Shown here: positions 1-10,444 of the stretch, one piece after another | Layout: every line of letters starts with the position of its first letter | How positions within the stretch are numbered: the stretch's first letter is position 1 | NCBI GenBank assembly: GCA_014773175.1 | Contig: VXCM01000738.1 | Coordinates: 161,452-225,451 of the forward strand | DNA: 64,000 nt | Direction of reading: 5' to 3' | From: Lucifuga dentata | Taxonomy: Eukaryota > Chordata > Actinopteri > Ophidiiformes > Bythitidae | Translations under genes and position numbers: made by a program | Notes under the pieces: generated by a model | The model's database searches: none | Told to the model about the DNA's origin: nothing | What the model saw: only the letters and a program-made list of their open reading frames with translations

Positions 1-21
1 ATCCCTACATAGTATGGTCCT

Positions 22-56
<35 letters not shown>

Positions 57-1685
57 TTCTGATCAAATCAAATCAAATTGTGGTGAAAATGAAAGAGTTT
101 CTGGTACATCATATCATTCCCTAAATAACTATAATCAAATCACATTGCCATAGAGCCAGAGATTTACACCCCTGCTTCAAATAATTGAAAACAGTCTAAA
201 TTTATTTTGTGTGTTCAGATCCCTTCTGTGGATATCAGGAAGGATTATGTCAATCAGATGACGTAAACTATGTTTTTCAGATGGAAAAAGTGGTAAATGG
301 GTCAAATTTGAATGAATCACACCTTAACTAAAAACAAGTATGTTTTTATTAACACCTGAATATAATAAGGCCATGTCAAACTATATATGTTTCATATTTT
401 GGATTCAAGTCAAAACTTTTCATATCTCCCAATTACAGCTGGAAATGCCACAGCTAAAGGTTATGACTCACTATTCTTAAAAAAATCACTCTAGCTTGTT
501 GCTGTTGTCGGTGTTATGTGAGCTGCTGTGACAGTCTACAACAGGTGAGCTGCAGGAAGTTATTGGCTTCAGAACAATTTGCAGGAGGAATCATGACACC
601 AGTCTGACAACTCATTTTAAGCTGTTAAATGAGCCGTCATTTCACCTCTGTATAAATAAAAAATTGATCTTATAATGCAAAATGTGGCAAGCGACAAATT
701 AATCATATATGATGTCATATCAATAACTTAAGAAATTCTGTTTTAATAGAAAAACAGGAACGTGTGACTCATGTGCAGCTGCTTCATTATTTTAGAATAT
801 TTGTAGACACCACAAAGCTCCTATTTTGATCTTTCCTTTCATTCACAGTGTCTGCAGGTCCCGACATAATAAGACCACATTCAAGTCTATGTGCGAGCCA
901 TTTTTTTTTTTTTTTTTTTTTTTTGTATGTCCTGGTATCTAAAAAATCATTTTGCATGTTTCCGAGGATTTTCAGGAAAGGACCACTAAAATCCCAGCTG
1001 ATGTCGCACCATCCTCTTTTGTCCCATGCCACCAGAATACAGCTTGCTTTTCCCCGTCAGCATGAAAGACTCACTGCTGGAGGAAATTCAGATCTTGGCC
1101 CAAAAAGTGAGAAACAGTTGTTTTATCTGAGACAGCTTTGGCTGATCTGAAGCTCACAACTCTGCCTCCTATCTATATCTGTCTCCTGTGATGTGGAGGA
1201 GACAGGCTCCCACAATCAAACATTTTGAAATATAGCCCACATTGTTTTGTTGGTTTTATTTGTTGTCATTTTTTCTCATTATATTTGTCACCTAGCCACA
1301 TGCACTGCAAGAAAATAATTTCTATCTGGCTTTGTTGATACTGGAATATATTGTTTAAAGTCACATGCTTTGTTGTTATTATAGCCAGCTGTCTATGAAG
1401 TTGCTTAACTGATGCTTTTGGAAAAACGTCAAAGCATACCTGCAATTTGACACTAAAGTCAGATTTTTCAGCTTATTAAGTGGATATCCAGCCCATCCCT
1501 GTGGGGTAAACAATGCACCAAATCTAACGCTAATTTAGCTCATTACAGCCACTCACCGTACATGTTCCTATTAAGAGAGTATTTTTTAAAACACTAACAT
1601 GCATGTAAGCATATACTGCGCATCTCATCCATATGAAAAAAACATGGTATTGCTATTAATATACACAACTAGAAATACAATATAC
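1..1685. other. intergenic/intronic sequence, no gene seen
   Basis: AT-rich sequence with poly-T tracts at about 25-53 and 901-924. The short open frames here run through the poly-T and have no family resemblance. I see no gene or recognisable mobile element. Confidence 0.5.
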
Positions 1686-1830
1686 AGGACTATTATTATC
1701 ACAACTCAGAGGGCATACCTCTGCCAAGGCTGTACAATCTTCTAAAGTTGTTTAATGATTTTAATTATCTGCATCTGGATTTAAATCCTGAATCAAAATA
1801 CTTAAAGTCATAGACAAAAATAAACAAAAT
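1686..1830 (-). repeat. RTE-like LINE tail relic
   Basis: On the minus strand this reads as a worn copy of a short teleost repeat, with a segment like 'ccttggcagaggt' and an upstream 'gatttaaatccagatg' block. Related relics occur in this window at 16800, 19880, 27075, 35200 and 53875. The call rests on recognising the phrase pattern; the copy is too decayed to classify firmly. Confidence 0.4.
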
Positions 1831-1929
1831 AAGACAATCAGTTCAGGCTTTCTAAAAAGAGGACTTATTGCTTTTTATGATTTTCCCTAATTTTTAATAG
1901 TGTAACAAAGTAGGAAGTATGGGTTAAAG

Positions 1930-2491
1930 TACTGATAACCATTTCCCAAAGGATAAAACCATATTTCAGCTTTCCTGATATTTTGCAAAATGTCTTAATC
2001 TTTCAAAATCAAATATTTAAGCAATATATCCACCTTAAAAATTGCTATTTTGCCTGCTAATAGTTACACAGCCTTATGAAGACACAGTCGTTTAAAGTTT
2101 TCGATAAACGCAGGTCTTCTTTTTGAGACTACACTCCCCAGTGGAGACATACATTCACTCTGCGCTTTTTATTACACTTAAACGCTAAAATTATGTAACT
2201 TTGAACAAAACCTGAATACACGTCTTGTTCACAATGATGGATTATCTATCCCAAGAACATTTCAAGTATCAACAAGTTGATTTTAATAGNTTCACAATGA
2301 TGGATTATCTATCCCAAGAACATTTCAAGTATCAACAAGTTGATTTTAATAGCATAAAATTGGAAGGTAATCAAAAAAATTAACTCACCATTCTAGTAGT
2401 ATGCTTTTTGAAATGACTGTCAGTAATATTACATTTATGAAAATTGAACATAGTAGACTCAAACATGCAAAATGGGTGGTATGGTCCTTTA
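1930..2491 (+). mobile_element. TTAA-ended MITE, subfamily A, 5'-truncated (copy 1)
   Basis: It shares with the other copies the block 'gataaaaccatatttcag', the block 'ctgctaatagttacacagcc', and the 3' end 'gggtggtatggtccttta'. The first ~70 bases of the consensus are missing. The copy contains an assembly gap at 2290 flanked by a 62 bp duplication, so its true length is shorter by about that amount. It has no coding capacity. Confidence 0.85.
2228..2352. other. 62 bp duplication around single N (assembly join)
   Basis: Bases 2228-2289 are repeated exactly at 2291-2352 with one N (2290) between. Other copies of the same MITE carry this segment once, so the duplication is almost certainly two overlapping contig ends that were not merged. 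Confidence 0.9.
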
Positions 2492-2494
2492 TAC

Positions 2495-5125
2495 GTAATC
2501 TAAATATCAAAATTTACTTGATGTCGACGCTTACATCCAATTAGACAATCCCATTGGCCTGAACTGCCCTAAAAGCTTTGTTTTGCTTTGTCATTTACTT
2601 CTGTAATGTTGACATCATTTAAGAAATTCTTGGCTGAATACCTGGTTAGAAACCCACAAAGTAGGAGGCTATGGAGCAAGCATTTGACCAGATTCAGCCA
2701 TGGACAGATGCAGCCGGCCAGTCAGAGCATGTGCAGGATTTTCAGAGGGGAGCCTTAAAAAGATTTGTTTTTAAAAAGACCTCTGAGTGAAAATAAGAAC
2801 ATGAAAATCAGTATGAGATGTCCCTTTTAACTTTAACTGGGCAGTAGTGATGCTCCTTTGGCTTCCCAAAACAAACAAACAAACAAAAAAACATATTTCA
2901 ACTGTGTAGTTTATTCCTGATTTGTTAAAAAAAAAAAAAAGNTAAAAAAAAAAAAAAGAAAAAAAAAAAGAACAGATACTAATGGAAATCAACAGAGAAT
3001 ACTGGCATTTATTATGTTGTTGAAGTGACACCTCTGTGACTAACACATGAAAATAAACTTCTGTGTGTATGTGTGCAGCGAGTGAAAGGATACTGCCGGG
3101 TGTCACTTTCTGTACTGAAAGACAAGGATTTCATCTGGATCACGGTGACATTCCGCAAACATCTCTGTGGAAGTCTTCACCTTTTTTAAATTCTGCCTTC
3201 ACTCTTTGCTGTCCTGTGAAAGGCAGAGAAGAAGGGCTTGTCAGATGGAGTGTACTGCTTAAAAGCACTGAAGCCCGTAAATATAGAATGCTGGGATCTC
3301 TGCCAACCCCCAGCAGGAATTTCAGCTTATTGCTGTGTTGCTACAAGCCCCTCACTATGTACACAGTCACTGCATACAAGTCCAGCTACAGTATATAGAG
3401 TGTTCATGAAGACTGTTCTTATATTTGACCAGTGAGTGTGAAATATGGATGGCTGATATTTCTAACAACAGTAAAAGAAATGATCTTTGGAAATAAAATA
3501 TATGGGAAAATATGTACAGCACAAACAGACTGTAAATGTGTGATGGTGTGATTGTTGATATGCTGCATGCGAGATCCTAAAAAATGAGACTGTTTTCTTT
3601 TTCGTCTCCAGGACTTACATAATTACTTCTTTCAGCTTTTGTCATTTTTGTACGATGGAGCAGTGATAGGCAGCACACTTGTATAATAGAGTTCTCCCTT
3701 CATTTATTTATGTATTTTCATTTGCTTTCTTCTCCACCTCACTTTTTCACATGTTGTTACTTGCAGAAAAAACTGGGATCTGTTTTAAATGTACAAGATG
3801 TTGATCCTTAAGAATTCATGTCAGTGAGGCTCCATTTACACCTTGCATTAAAATCTGATTTGTATTCAGATGTAACCAGAATGCAGTCCAGCCTGCCAGA
3901 CCAAATACAGATGTTGTCCAGCTCAATTTGATCCGATCTAAGTTGGAACTAACCAGGTATAAATGCAATCTGTACAGCTGAGATACATTTGTGAAATAAA
4001 ATGCCCAAAAGTGGCCCCACATGGTCTTCCTGATCACTCATGTTAATAAAGTTATTTTGAATCAGGAGGTGCAACTTGTCTGAATAGATCCCTACCCCTG
4101 GAACATGGACAACAACAGCCCCCACACATTACATTATTAATTATTTTTTAAAAATGAATGAAGCCCGTGCATGAAGCAAAGAGGAAACACAGGCTACCAA
4201 ACCACCTGAAGACCAGCCTCTTGAGGTCTGATTACATTTCAGGCAGAATCCAGATAATGAGAAAGCTTTTTAATGTAAAGTGTAAATGCAAGTCCTGACA
4301 TCAGATATCATTATTCAGATAGCATATCCAAATGTAGAGACCACATTTTATTAATGCAAGGTGTAAAAAAGGGCATAAGACACCATTTTTTTTTTTTTAA
4401 TGCACCTACTCTTGTCTTTCTTGTGGTAACACAACAGTGAACCATGCTATTTTTGTAATAAGAACTGGTGTCATGAGTTCTTTCAATTACCTTCAGAACA
4501 TAATAAGCACGTTTACAATCAACGCACCAAGTTTAAGAAATATTAATTGTGTAAGTCACAGACCTTTCCATCGTAGATTTATTGCTTATCACAATGTATC
4601 TCCTGCATTGGTTTTGCTGATTCATCCCCAACAGGAACTGCTAAAAATTCAGTATTTCCAGTGCAAATAATGGCTGGTAGAGGAATTTGTAAAAAAANAA
4701 AAAAAAAAAAAAAAAAAAAAAAAACTACACTGCCACTCTATCATTATTTGACACTAGTATTTAGGACTGTAAAACCTTTGACCATCAATTATACTGCTGA
4801 ATTGACTTTGCTAATCAGGTAAGCTAATTATTCCACAACAGATTAGTATGTCATTATTGTTCTTTTGCCGGCCAAAATGAGATCCGAGCCATAGTTCCCT
4901 GGGGAAACTGAGCCCCAGCAGTACAACCATTTACTGTATTGCTCCACTAGTGTCCTCCATTCACAGCTTGGTTTTCACAGAGAATGTGTAATTACATCCC
5001 ATGTGACAAGTACAGCAGTAAGCCATACCAGACACACAGGTTCATAACTGTAGAGAACTGCAAAGTTTAAAGTCATAGCACCCTGACAGTTTTCTGTGAG
5101 CACTGTATCGCTGTATAAAAGAGAG
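2495..5125. other. intergenic/intronic sequence, no gene established
   Basis: Mostly unique AT-rich DNA. Single-N joins lie inside A-runs at 2942 and 4698. A short open stretch after a GTGTGCAG acceptor-like site near 3079 is discussed in the findings. Nothing else is recognisable. Confidence 0.45.
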
Positions 5126-5128
5126 ATG

Positions 5129-5918
5129 TCAGGGAAGGAAAGTAAGAGCATTGGGCAGAGGTGGAAGAAGTTTTAGAGAGCGATTACAGTTAGTGGAGGT
5201 GTGAGGAGATGATTCAGTAGAGGGAAAAAGTGATGTGAGGTACTTCTTGACAAGACAGGTTTTTAACCTAAAATAGAAAAGAGGTACTGACTCCGCTGTT
5301 CTGGCTGAGGAGGAAAAGTCAGTCCCCCATTGGAGAGTCATGGGGCAGGACTGTGGAGACCGACTGAAGTAATGACCAGGCTGGGAGACTGAAGATGAGC
5401 CAAGATGCTCATAGTCAGCAGCTATTAAACCCTGGACTGTAGCCTGGAGGGAGGGGATGGTAGAGCTGAACCATAGGCTGCAGATGTAAAGGTGCAAATC
5501 TGTTTGCAGCCTTGTACATCAGTGCCAGGATTTAAGGTGAGCAGCCAAGACCACCGGTGGGAGGAGTATGAAAGGGAAAAGGCATAAAAGAGAGAAAGAG
5601 AGAGGGTAGGAAGAAGTTGAGCTGAGATGCAGAGTTCTCGATAATCTGTAGGTGCCGAAGAGTGTTTCAGGTAAATGAATAAAACTTGAACAAGCTGCAG
5701 TGTCTGATGAGGTCACTGAAGTGCCAGATGGCATAATTAGGCTTTGGTTGTAATGTAATATCAAAAGACGTGAGATGAAATGACAAAAGAACATGCTGGT
5801 GAACACATCCAAGAATACTTTGTGCAATATGGTCCTTAAGACCTGGTTTATACTTAATGTGGACACAAGGCAGACATGGACGCAGACAACCCAGAAGTGG
5901 ATCGTCTGCCGGTCCTGG
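5129..5918 (-). mobile_element. probable non-LTR retrotransposon 3' end, broken
   Basis: On the minus strand two frames remain open over about 115-120 codons each, with a stop between them near 5510. The second frame contains a stretch around SARTAESVPLFYFRLKTC that resembles the C-terminal end of L2/CR1/Rex-type reverse transcriptases, where a run of the type 'S.....F...LKT.L' closes the protein. No catalytic reverse transcriptase motif is present, so this would be only the last part of such an element. A poly-A tail and duplicated target site are not visible. It could also be a DNA repeat that happens to be open. Confidence 0.4.
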
Positions 5919-5994
5919 CATTCATGCTTCTCATGCTTTTATGACTGTGGACTTCGACAGGACACTTCAACTCAAAAAACACCCTTACCTGCAC

Positions 5995-6273
5995 TTAAAG
6001 GACCATTAGTTAGTCCATTATGGTGGTCTAACTAATGGTCCTATGCTATTAAAATCAACTTGTTGATACTTTAAATGTTCTTGGAATAGGGTACCAGAAT
6101 TAACTGAAACCAATGGTGGTCTGGAAGGTAGGAATTTTTCTTTTTAATTTATTTTTTTTTAAAACTCACTGTTCCAGTAGTTTGCTTTGGAAAATGATTG
6201 ACAGTAACCTTACATGTATGAGAATTGAATATATTAGGCTCAAACATGCAAAATGGGTGGTATGGTCCTTTAA
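5995..6273 (+). mobile_element. TTAA-ended MITE, subfamily A, internal deletion with fold-back (copy 2)
   Basis: Both termini are present (TTAAAGGACCAT at 5995 and GGTATGGTCCTTTAA ending at 6273), but the 5' half is missing. In its place is a fold-back: 6000-6013 and 6028-6041 are perfect 14 bp inverted repeats around a 14-base loop. The body keeps 'accaatggtggtctggaagg', the block that identifies this family. Confidence 0.85.
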
Positions 6274-6403
6274 GATACTTCTATGATACAAAATTAAAAA
6301 AAAAGAAATATCAGCAGATAGAAATGAGCTAATAGAAGTGCTAACTTGCTTGCTAACCCCTTGAAGATGGTCTTAAAATTGTATCACTTTTCAAAAATGT
6401 AAA

Positions 6404-6735
6404 GGAAGGCAAGGCAAGTTTATTTATAGCACATTTCATACACAAGGAAATTCAAAGGGCTTTACATATAGTGTACATACACATAAGAACAGGAATAAGA
6501 ACAATGAAAATAGAAAGACTAAAAGAGGCAGTTGAAATTAATAGAACTTTAAAATACATAAAATTAGATAAAAGTAAGGAGTGTTTAAAAGGCAGCATAG
6601 GGCATAAATATGTATAGCTTTAAGATTTAATTAAAAGCCATGACAAATGGATATGTCTTCAATTTTTTATTTAAAAGTAGTCAGCATTGTCTCTAGTCTG
6701 AGATTTTCAGGTAGTTTTTTTTTCAGGAAGGAATT
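6404..6735 (-). repeat. teleost LINE/SINE 3'-end type repeat
   Basis: The start 'ggcaaggcaagtttattta' followed by 'attcaaagggctttacat' is the reverse complement of the 3' tail carried by many teleost retroelements (a 'gtaaag...ataaataaacttgcc' type end). The following 250 bases match the usual continuation only loosely. The retroelement would read on the minus strand. Confidence 0.55.
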
Positions 6736-6839
6736 CATTTTATGTATAATCCAAATTGGAATCAGAATTTAATATAATGTTGTCAGAGGGGGATTGGCAT
6801 TCCATGTGCAGAGCACAGCATATTGTTCCTGAAGCAGCT

Positions 6840-7330
6840 CCAGAAGATGGAGAGAATTTGAATGGAAAAATCTAATTTGATTTTTTAATCACACCACATT
6901 TTAACAGCAGGCAATTGGGAGTATGCAACAACAATGTTGGAGTCTGTGTTGGCACATGGATGCCGACCCCTCATATATTTGCTCCTGTCTGAAGATTCAG
7001 ATAGTATGGGACATTACCAGCCAGATTATGGAGAAGATTCTGGGATATGTGATCCCCGAGAACCCAAAGTTATTGTACTTGGACCTAGTCCCAGGACTGC
7101 GGTACCAAAGAAAGACCTTTATCTTTTCAAAATCTTAATCCTTGCTTGTAAGAAGGCCATCATGCAAAACTGGCTGAATGCTGAACCTCTGAATTCAAAT
7201 CAATTGTTGGACATTGTGGAAGAAATTCACATTATGGAGAAACTGACCCACTCTCTTAGGCTCAAGGTGGGAACCTGTGATCAACAATGGACAAAGTGGA
7301 AGGAATACAAGAGAAAGAAGGAAATATGAC
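6840..7330 (+). pseudogene. L1/Tx1-type LINE ORF2 C-terminal fragment, frameshifted
   Basis: Two overlapping frames together give the end of a fish L1-like ORF2 protein. The first frame (from about 6840 through 7105) has a histidine-containing stretch with 'KIQIVWDI' and 'MEKILGY'. The second (to the stop at 7329) has 'LFKILILACKKAI', 'WLNAEPL', 'EEIHIMEKLTHSLRL' and 'WTKWKEY'. These match the order of the conserved C-terminal tail that follows the reverse transcriptase in L1/Tx1 elements: the region just after a CCHC-like patch, then the 'ACKKAI..NWL' helix. The frame changes near 7105. Endonuclease and reverse transcriptase domains are absent, as expected of a 5'-truncated insertion. A poorly defined 3' UTR runs to 7441, where a MITE begins. 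Not functional. Confidence 0.8.
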
Positions 7331-7441
7331 AAGAGTGGACTAAAAGAATGGACTAGAAAACAATTTATACAAAATGCCCCCCACCCCACACTTTTTTTTT
7401 TTGTTTTTTTCCTTTGTTTTTTGTAAGGATTTATGTGGATT

Positions 7442-8037
7442 TTAAAGGACCACACCACCCATTTTGCATGTTTGAACCTAATATATTAAATTTTCATACG
7501 TAACGTTACTGACAATCATTTCCCAAAACATACTACTGGAACAATGAGTTAAAAATTGTTTTTCCTACCTTCCAGACCGCCATTGGTTCACTTCATTCTG
7601 GTATGCTATTAAAATCAACTTGTTGATACTTGATGATGGATTCTTGGGATAGGTAATCCATCATCGCAAACAAGATGTGTATCTAAGTTTTTTTTATAAG
7701 TTTCATAATTTTAGCATTTAAGTGCAATAAAAAGGTGCAGAGTGAATGTATGTCTCCACTGGGGAATATAGTCCCAAAAGAACCTGTGTTTATCAAAAAA
7801 GTTAAATGACCATGACTTCATAAGGCTGTGTAACTATTAGCAGGAGAAACATGGATTTTTAAGGTGGGTGTATCGCTTGAATATTTGATTTTGAAAAATT
7901 AAGAGATTTTGCAAAATATCAGGAAAACTGAAATACGGTTTTATCCTTTGGGAAATGATTGTCAGTAACCTTATGAGTATATGAAAATTGAATATACATA
8001 GGCTCAAACGTGCAAAATGAGTGGCATGGCCCATTTA
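7442..8037 (-). mobile_element. TTAA-ended MITE, subfamily A, full length (copy 3)
   Basis: Starts TTAAAGGACCACACC and ends GGCATGGCCCATTTA, with inverted termini extending about 100 bases through 'gcatgtttgaacctaatata' and 'actgacaatcatttccc'. The length of 596 bp makes it one of the most complete copies. The internal block 'ccagaccgccattgg' marks reverse orientation. It lies 110 bases after the L1 fragment. Confidence 0.88.
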
Positions 8038-8039
8038 TA

Positions 8040-9327
8040 TTTTGTTTACTTTTGACATTGTTTTTTCCTTTGGCTGGTTGTTGGGTTCTCTTTTATAAAA
8101 TGTTCAAAAATGCTGACTAAATAAAGAGCAAAAAAACAACAACAACAGCAACAAAAAAAAAAAAAAACNAAAAAAAAAAAAAAAAACGCTCTTAACTGCC
8201 CCAAAACCGAAAACACAAAATATGGAGACATTCAAACGAGAGAGAGTGGCTGATTCAAAGACAAGAATTGCTGTTATTTTCATTTGCTGCAAGACAAAAC
8301 ATTTATTCACCATTGTTTTTTGGTTTTTTTTTTTGTTCCTCTTGCTCTCCTTTCCTCCACACCTATACTTTACTTTCCTCTTTGCTTGGTCAATTGTTGA
8401 TAAAGACAAATTTACGTCACACAAACGTTATTCTCATCATTGATGCATGACTGTGCATACAACCCTCAAAAGCGATTTCTGCAGCCGGCTGTTTTGGCTG
8501 CAATTAACTTCACATTTTCAGCGCCCACTTCACTTTAAACATAAACCAGCCTTAAGTCTTAACTGTCTGTTGTTATCTCTACATTTGATACCTCTCCCCG
8601 GTCCTAATATGTGTGGTTGCATCACTATTGAAAGACAAGTGGGCAGCCATGTGATATTTGGAACATTATTGCCAAGAGGAGGAGGTATGTAGAAAAGACA
8701 GAACTTTGCACTGGGGCCCTGCACAAAGAGCATCAAAAAGAGCCTGAATTGCTACGTCTTGAGCCTTGCAAGAAGTCTCTTTTCCCTGAAAGTTCTTCAT
8801 GTGAAGTGTACTGGCCCTTAAGTCTTTTTGATGGCTGTCAGAGTCCTGCGGTGGATATGAGGAATGAGTGTTGAAAATTTCTGTCATAGCGGCATGAAAA
8901 ATGGAGATGACAGTGTGAGAGAAAAAAAGGAAGTCAGGGATGGCATGTATGTCAGCGACTGTTTACATGCATGCAAAAACAAGGTTACTGGGAGAAATTA
9001 GGTTAAGGCGGGGAATCAGAGAATGCATTTATATGTGCCGCAACAACATGATTATTCTAACACAGGCAGACAGTAATCATATTTCTCCCCGACCCTGGCC
9101 ATATTTTTGTTAGCTTACTATTCAGCTGTGGAAACTGTTCTCTCCTCTCTTAACACATTGCAGTCACAGCAATACTTTCCTGGCTGTTGGTCATGCACAT
9201 GAACACGCAGAAATATCCTATTAGAAACCTGCATTTACTGTTCATGTCTCCAGCAGAAACCTAGACGTGTTAAATATGTTTCTTAATCATTTACACTAAT
9301 TCACATAGCTTTTACTGCAGAAAGTCA
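8040..9327. other. intergenic/intronic sequence, no gene seen
   Basis: Contains an A-run with a single-N join at 8169 and a poly-T at 8319-8335. Open frames in the A-run are compositional. A short segment ending 'aaacataaaccagcc' at about 8534-8551 recalls the end of a teleost MITE (compare 5839 'cctggtttatactt') but is too short to call. Confidence 0.45.
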
Positions 9328-9332
9328 TGAAT

Positions 9333-10444
9333 AACCCAATTTATTTTGCATGTTTGAGGCCAAAATATAAATCTGCATAAACATTATGTTACTGACAACC
9401 ACTTCCAAAGCCTATGGAGCAATAGCAATTAGGATTGTTTTTCCTACTTTCCAGGATGCCATTGGTTTCAGTTAATTCCACTACGCTATAAAAATCAACT
9501 TGTAGAGATTTGAAACATGCAAGATATGTAATCCATCATAGCAAACATGATGTTGATTACATTTTTGATGAAGTAACTTTATTTAAACAGTCCAACACAG
9601 AGCTGCACATAAGACAATGTATGTATCTTCCAGGGAATATACAGAGAAGATGGCTTTTACAAATTAAAAATGACCATCCCTTCAACATTCGGACATACAT
9701 GTTAGCAGGTGAAACATTAAATTTTAAAGTGAATGTATCACGTAAAGATTTGATTTTGCAAGATTAGGGGATTTACTAATGGCGTATTAGGGCCATAAAA
9801 GATGAAACAAAAAAAAATGAGGGAGACATTATTTCGAATTTTAAAACTCGAAAAAATATGCACTCTAAAATTTGCCAGATTTAAAAGTCCATGTGCTTCT
9901 GATAATTTGATGATTTTGCGCTAAAAGCACAAGGATTTCTTTATTGCTAAATCCAATGTAAAAGTATACTTTAATAAGGTTCATACATGTACTCACAAAA
10001 AAACTTGCAAATTTGAAAAAAAAAAACCAAAACAAAAACTTGCAAATTAGATTTGTGAGTTTTTAAACTGGCAAATTTGTGAGTTTAAAAATGAAAACAA
10101 ATAATGAAAATTATTTTTAATGATGAATAATAATTTTTAAAATTTTTAAAAATAATAATTTTTTTTCTTTTTTAAATAATAAAAAAGGGAAAATAATGAG
10201 AACAAGAATCGATGGCAACCGCCTCACTATGCCTGCAGGACATGACCTTATTAAATTATACTTCTCCATCAGATTTAACAATAAAGAAATACAGAATACA
10301 GAATAAAGAAATACAAACTTGCAATAATGCCCCCTCATTTTTTTCATCTTATATGGCCCTAATACAATGTTGTAGTAATATAATGTGTATGTGAGTAAGA
10401 TTTATTGGGCTTAAACATGCAAAATCACCAGTATGGTTGTTTAA
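9333..10444 (-). mobile_element. TTAA-ended MITE, subfamily B, interrupted by a nested element (copy 4)
   Basis: The left part (9333-9786) carries 'ttttgcatgtttgaggcc', 'tccaggatgccattgg' and 'agcaggtgaaacatt'. The right part (10363-10444) carries 'tattgggcttaaacatgc' and the worn terminus 'gtatggttgtttaa'. The two halves are separated by a different inverted-repeat element at 9787-10362. About 50 bases of the host element are also missing at the junction. Confidence 0.8.
9787..10362. mobile_element. nested MITE with TTAGGGCCATA termini
   Basis: Left end TTAGGGCCATAAAAGATGAA and right end (reverse complement) TTAGGGCCATATAAGATGAA are near-identical inverted repeats of about 37 bp that continue into 'aaaaaaatgaggg'. 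The body is AT-rich, with repeated 'acttgcaaatt' and 'tttgtgagttt' motifs around 10000-10090. The flanks show TA on both sides, compatible with a TA duplication, though the superfamily is uncertain. Insertion into copy 4 shows it is younger than that copy. Confidence 0.78.

Noticed and set aside
787..1150. Overlapping open frames of 81 and 100 codons on both strands
   Set aside because: Both run through a poly-T/poly-A tract at 901-924 and have no domain.
9510..9767. 85-codon open frame
   Set aside because: It lies inside MITE copy 4; other copies of the family do not keep this frame.
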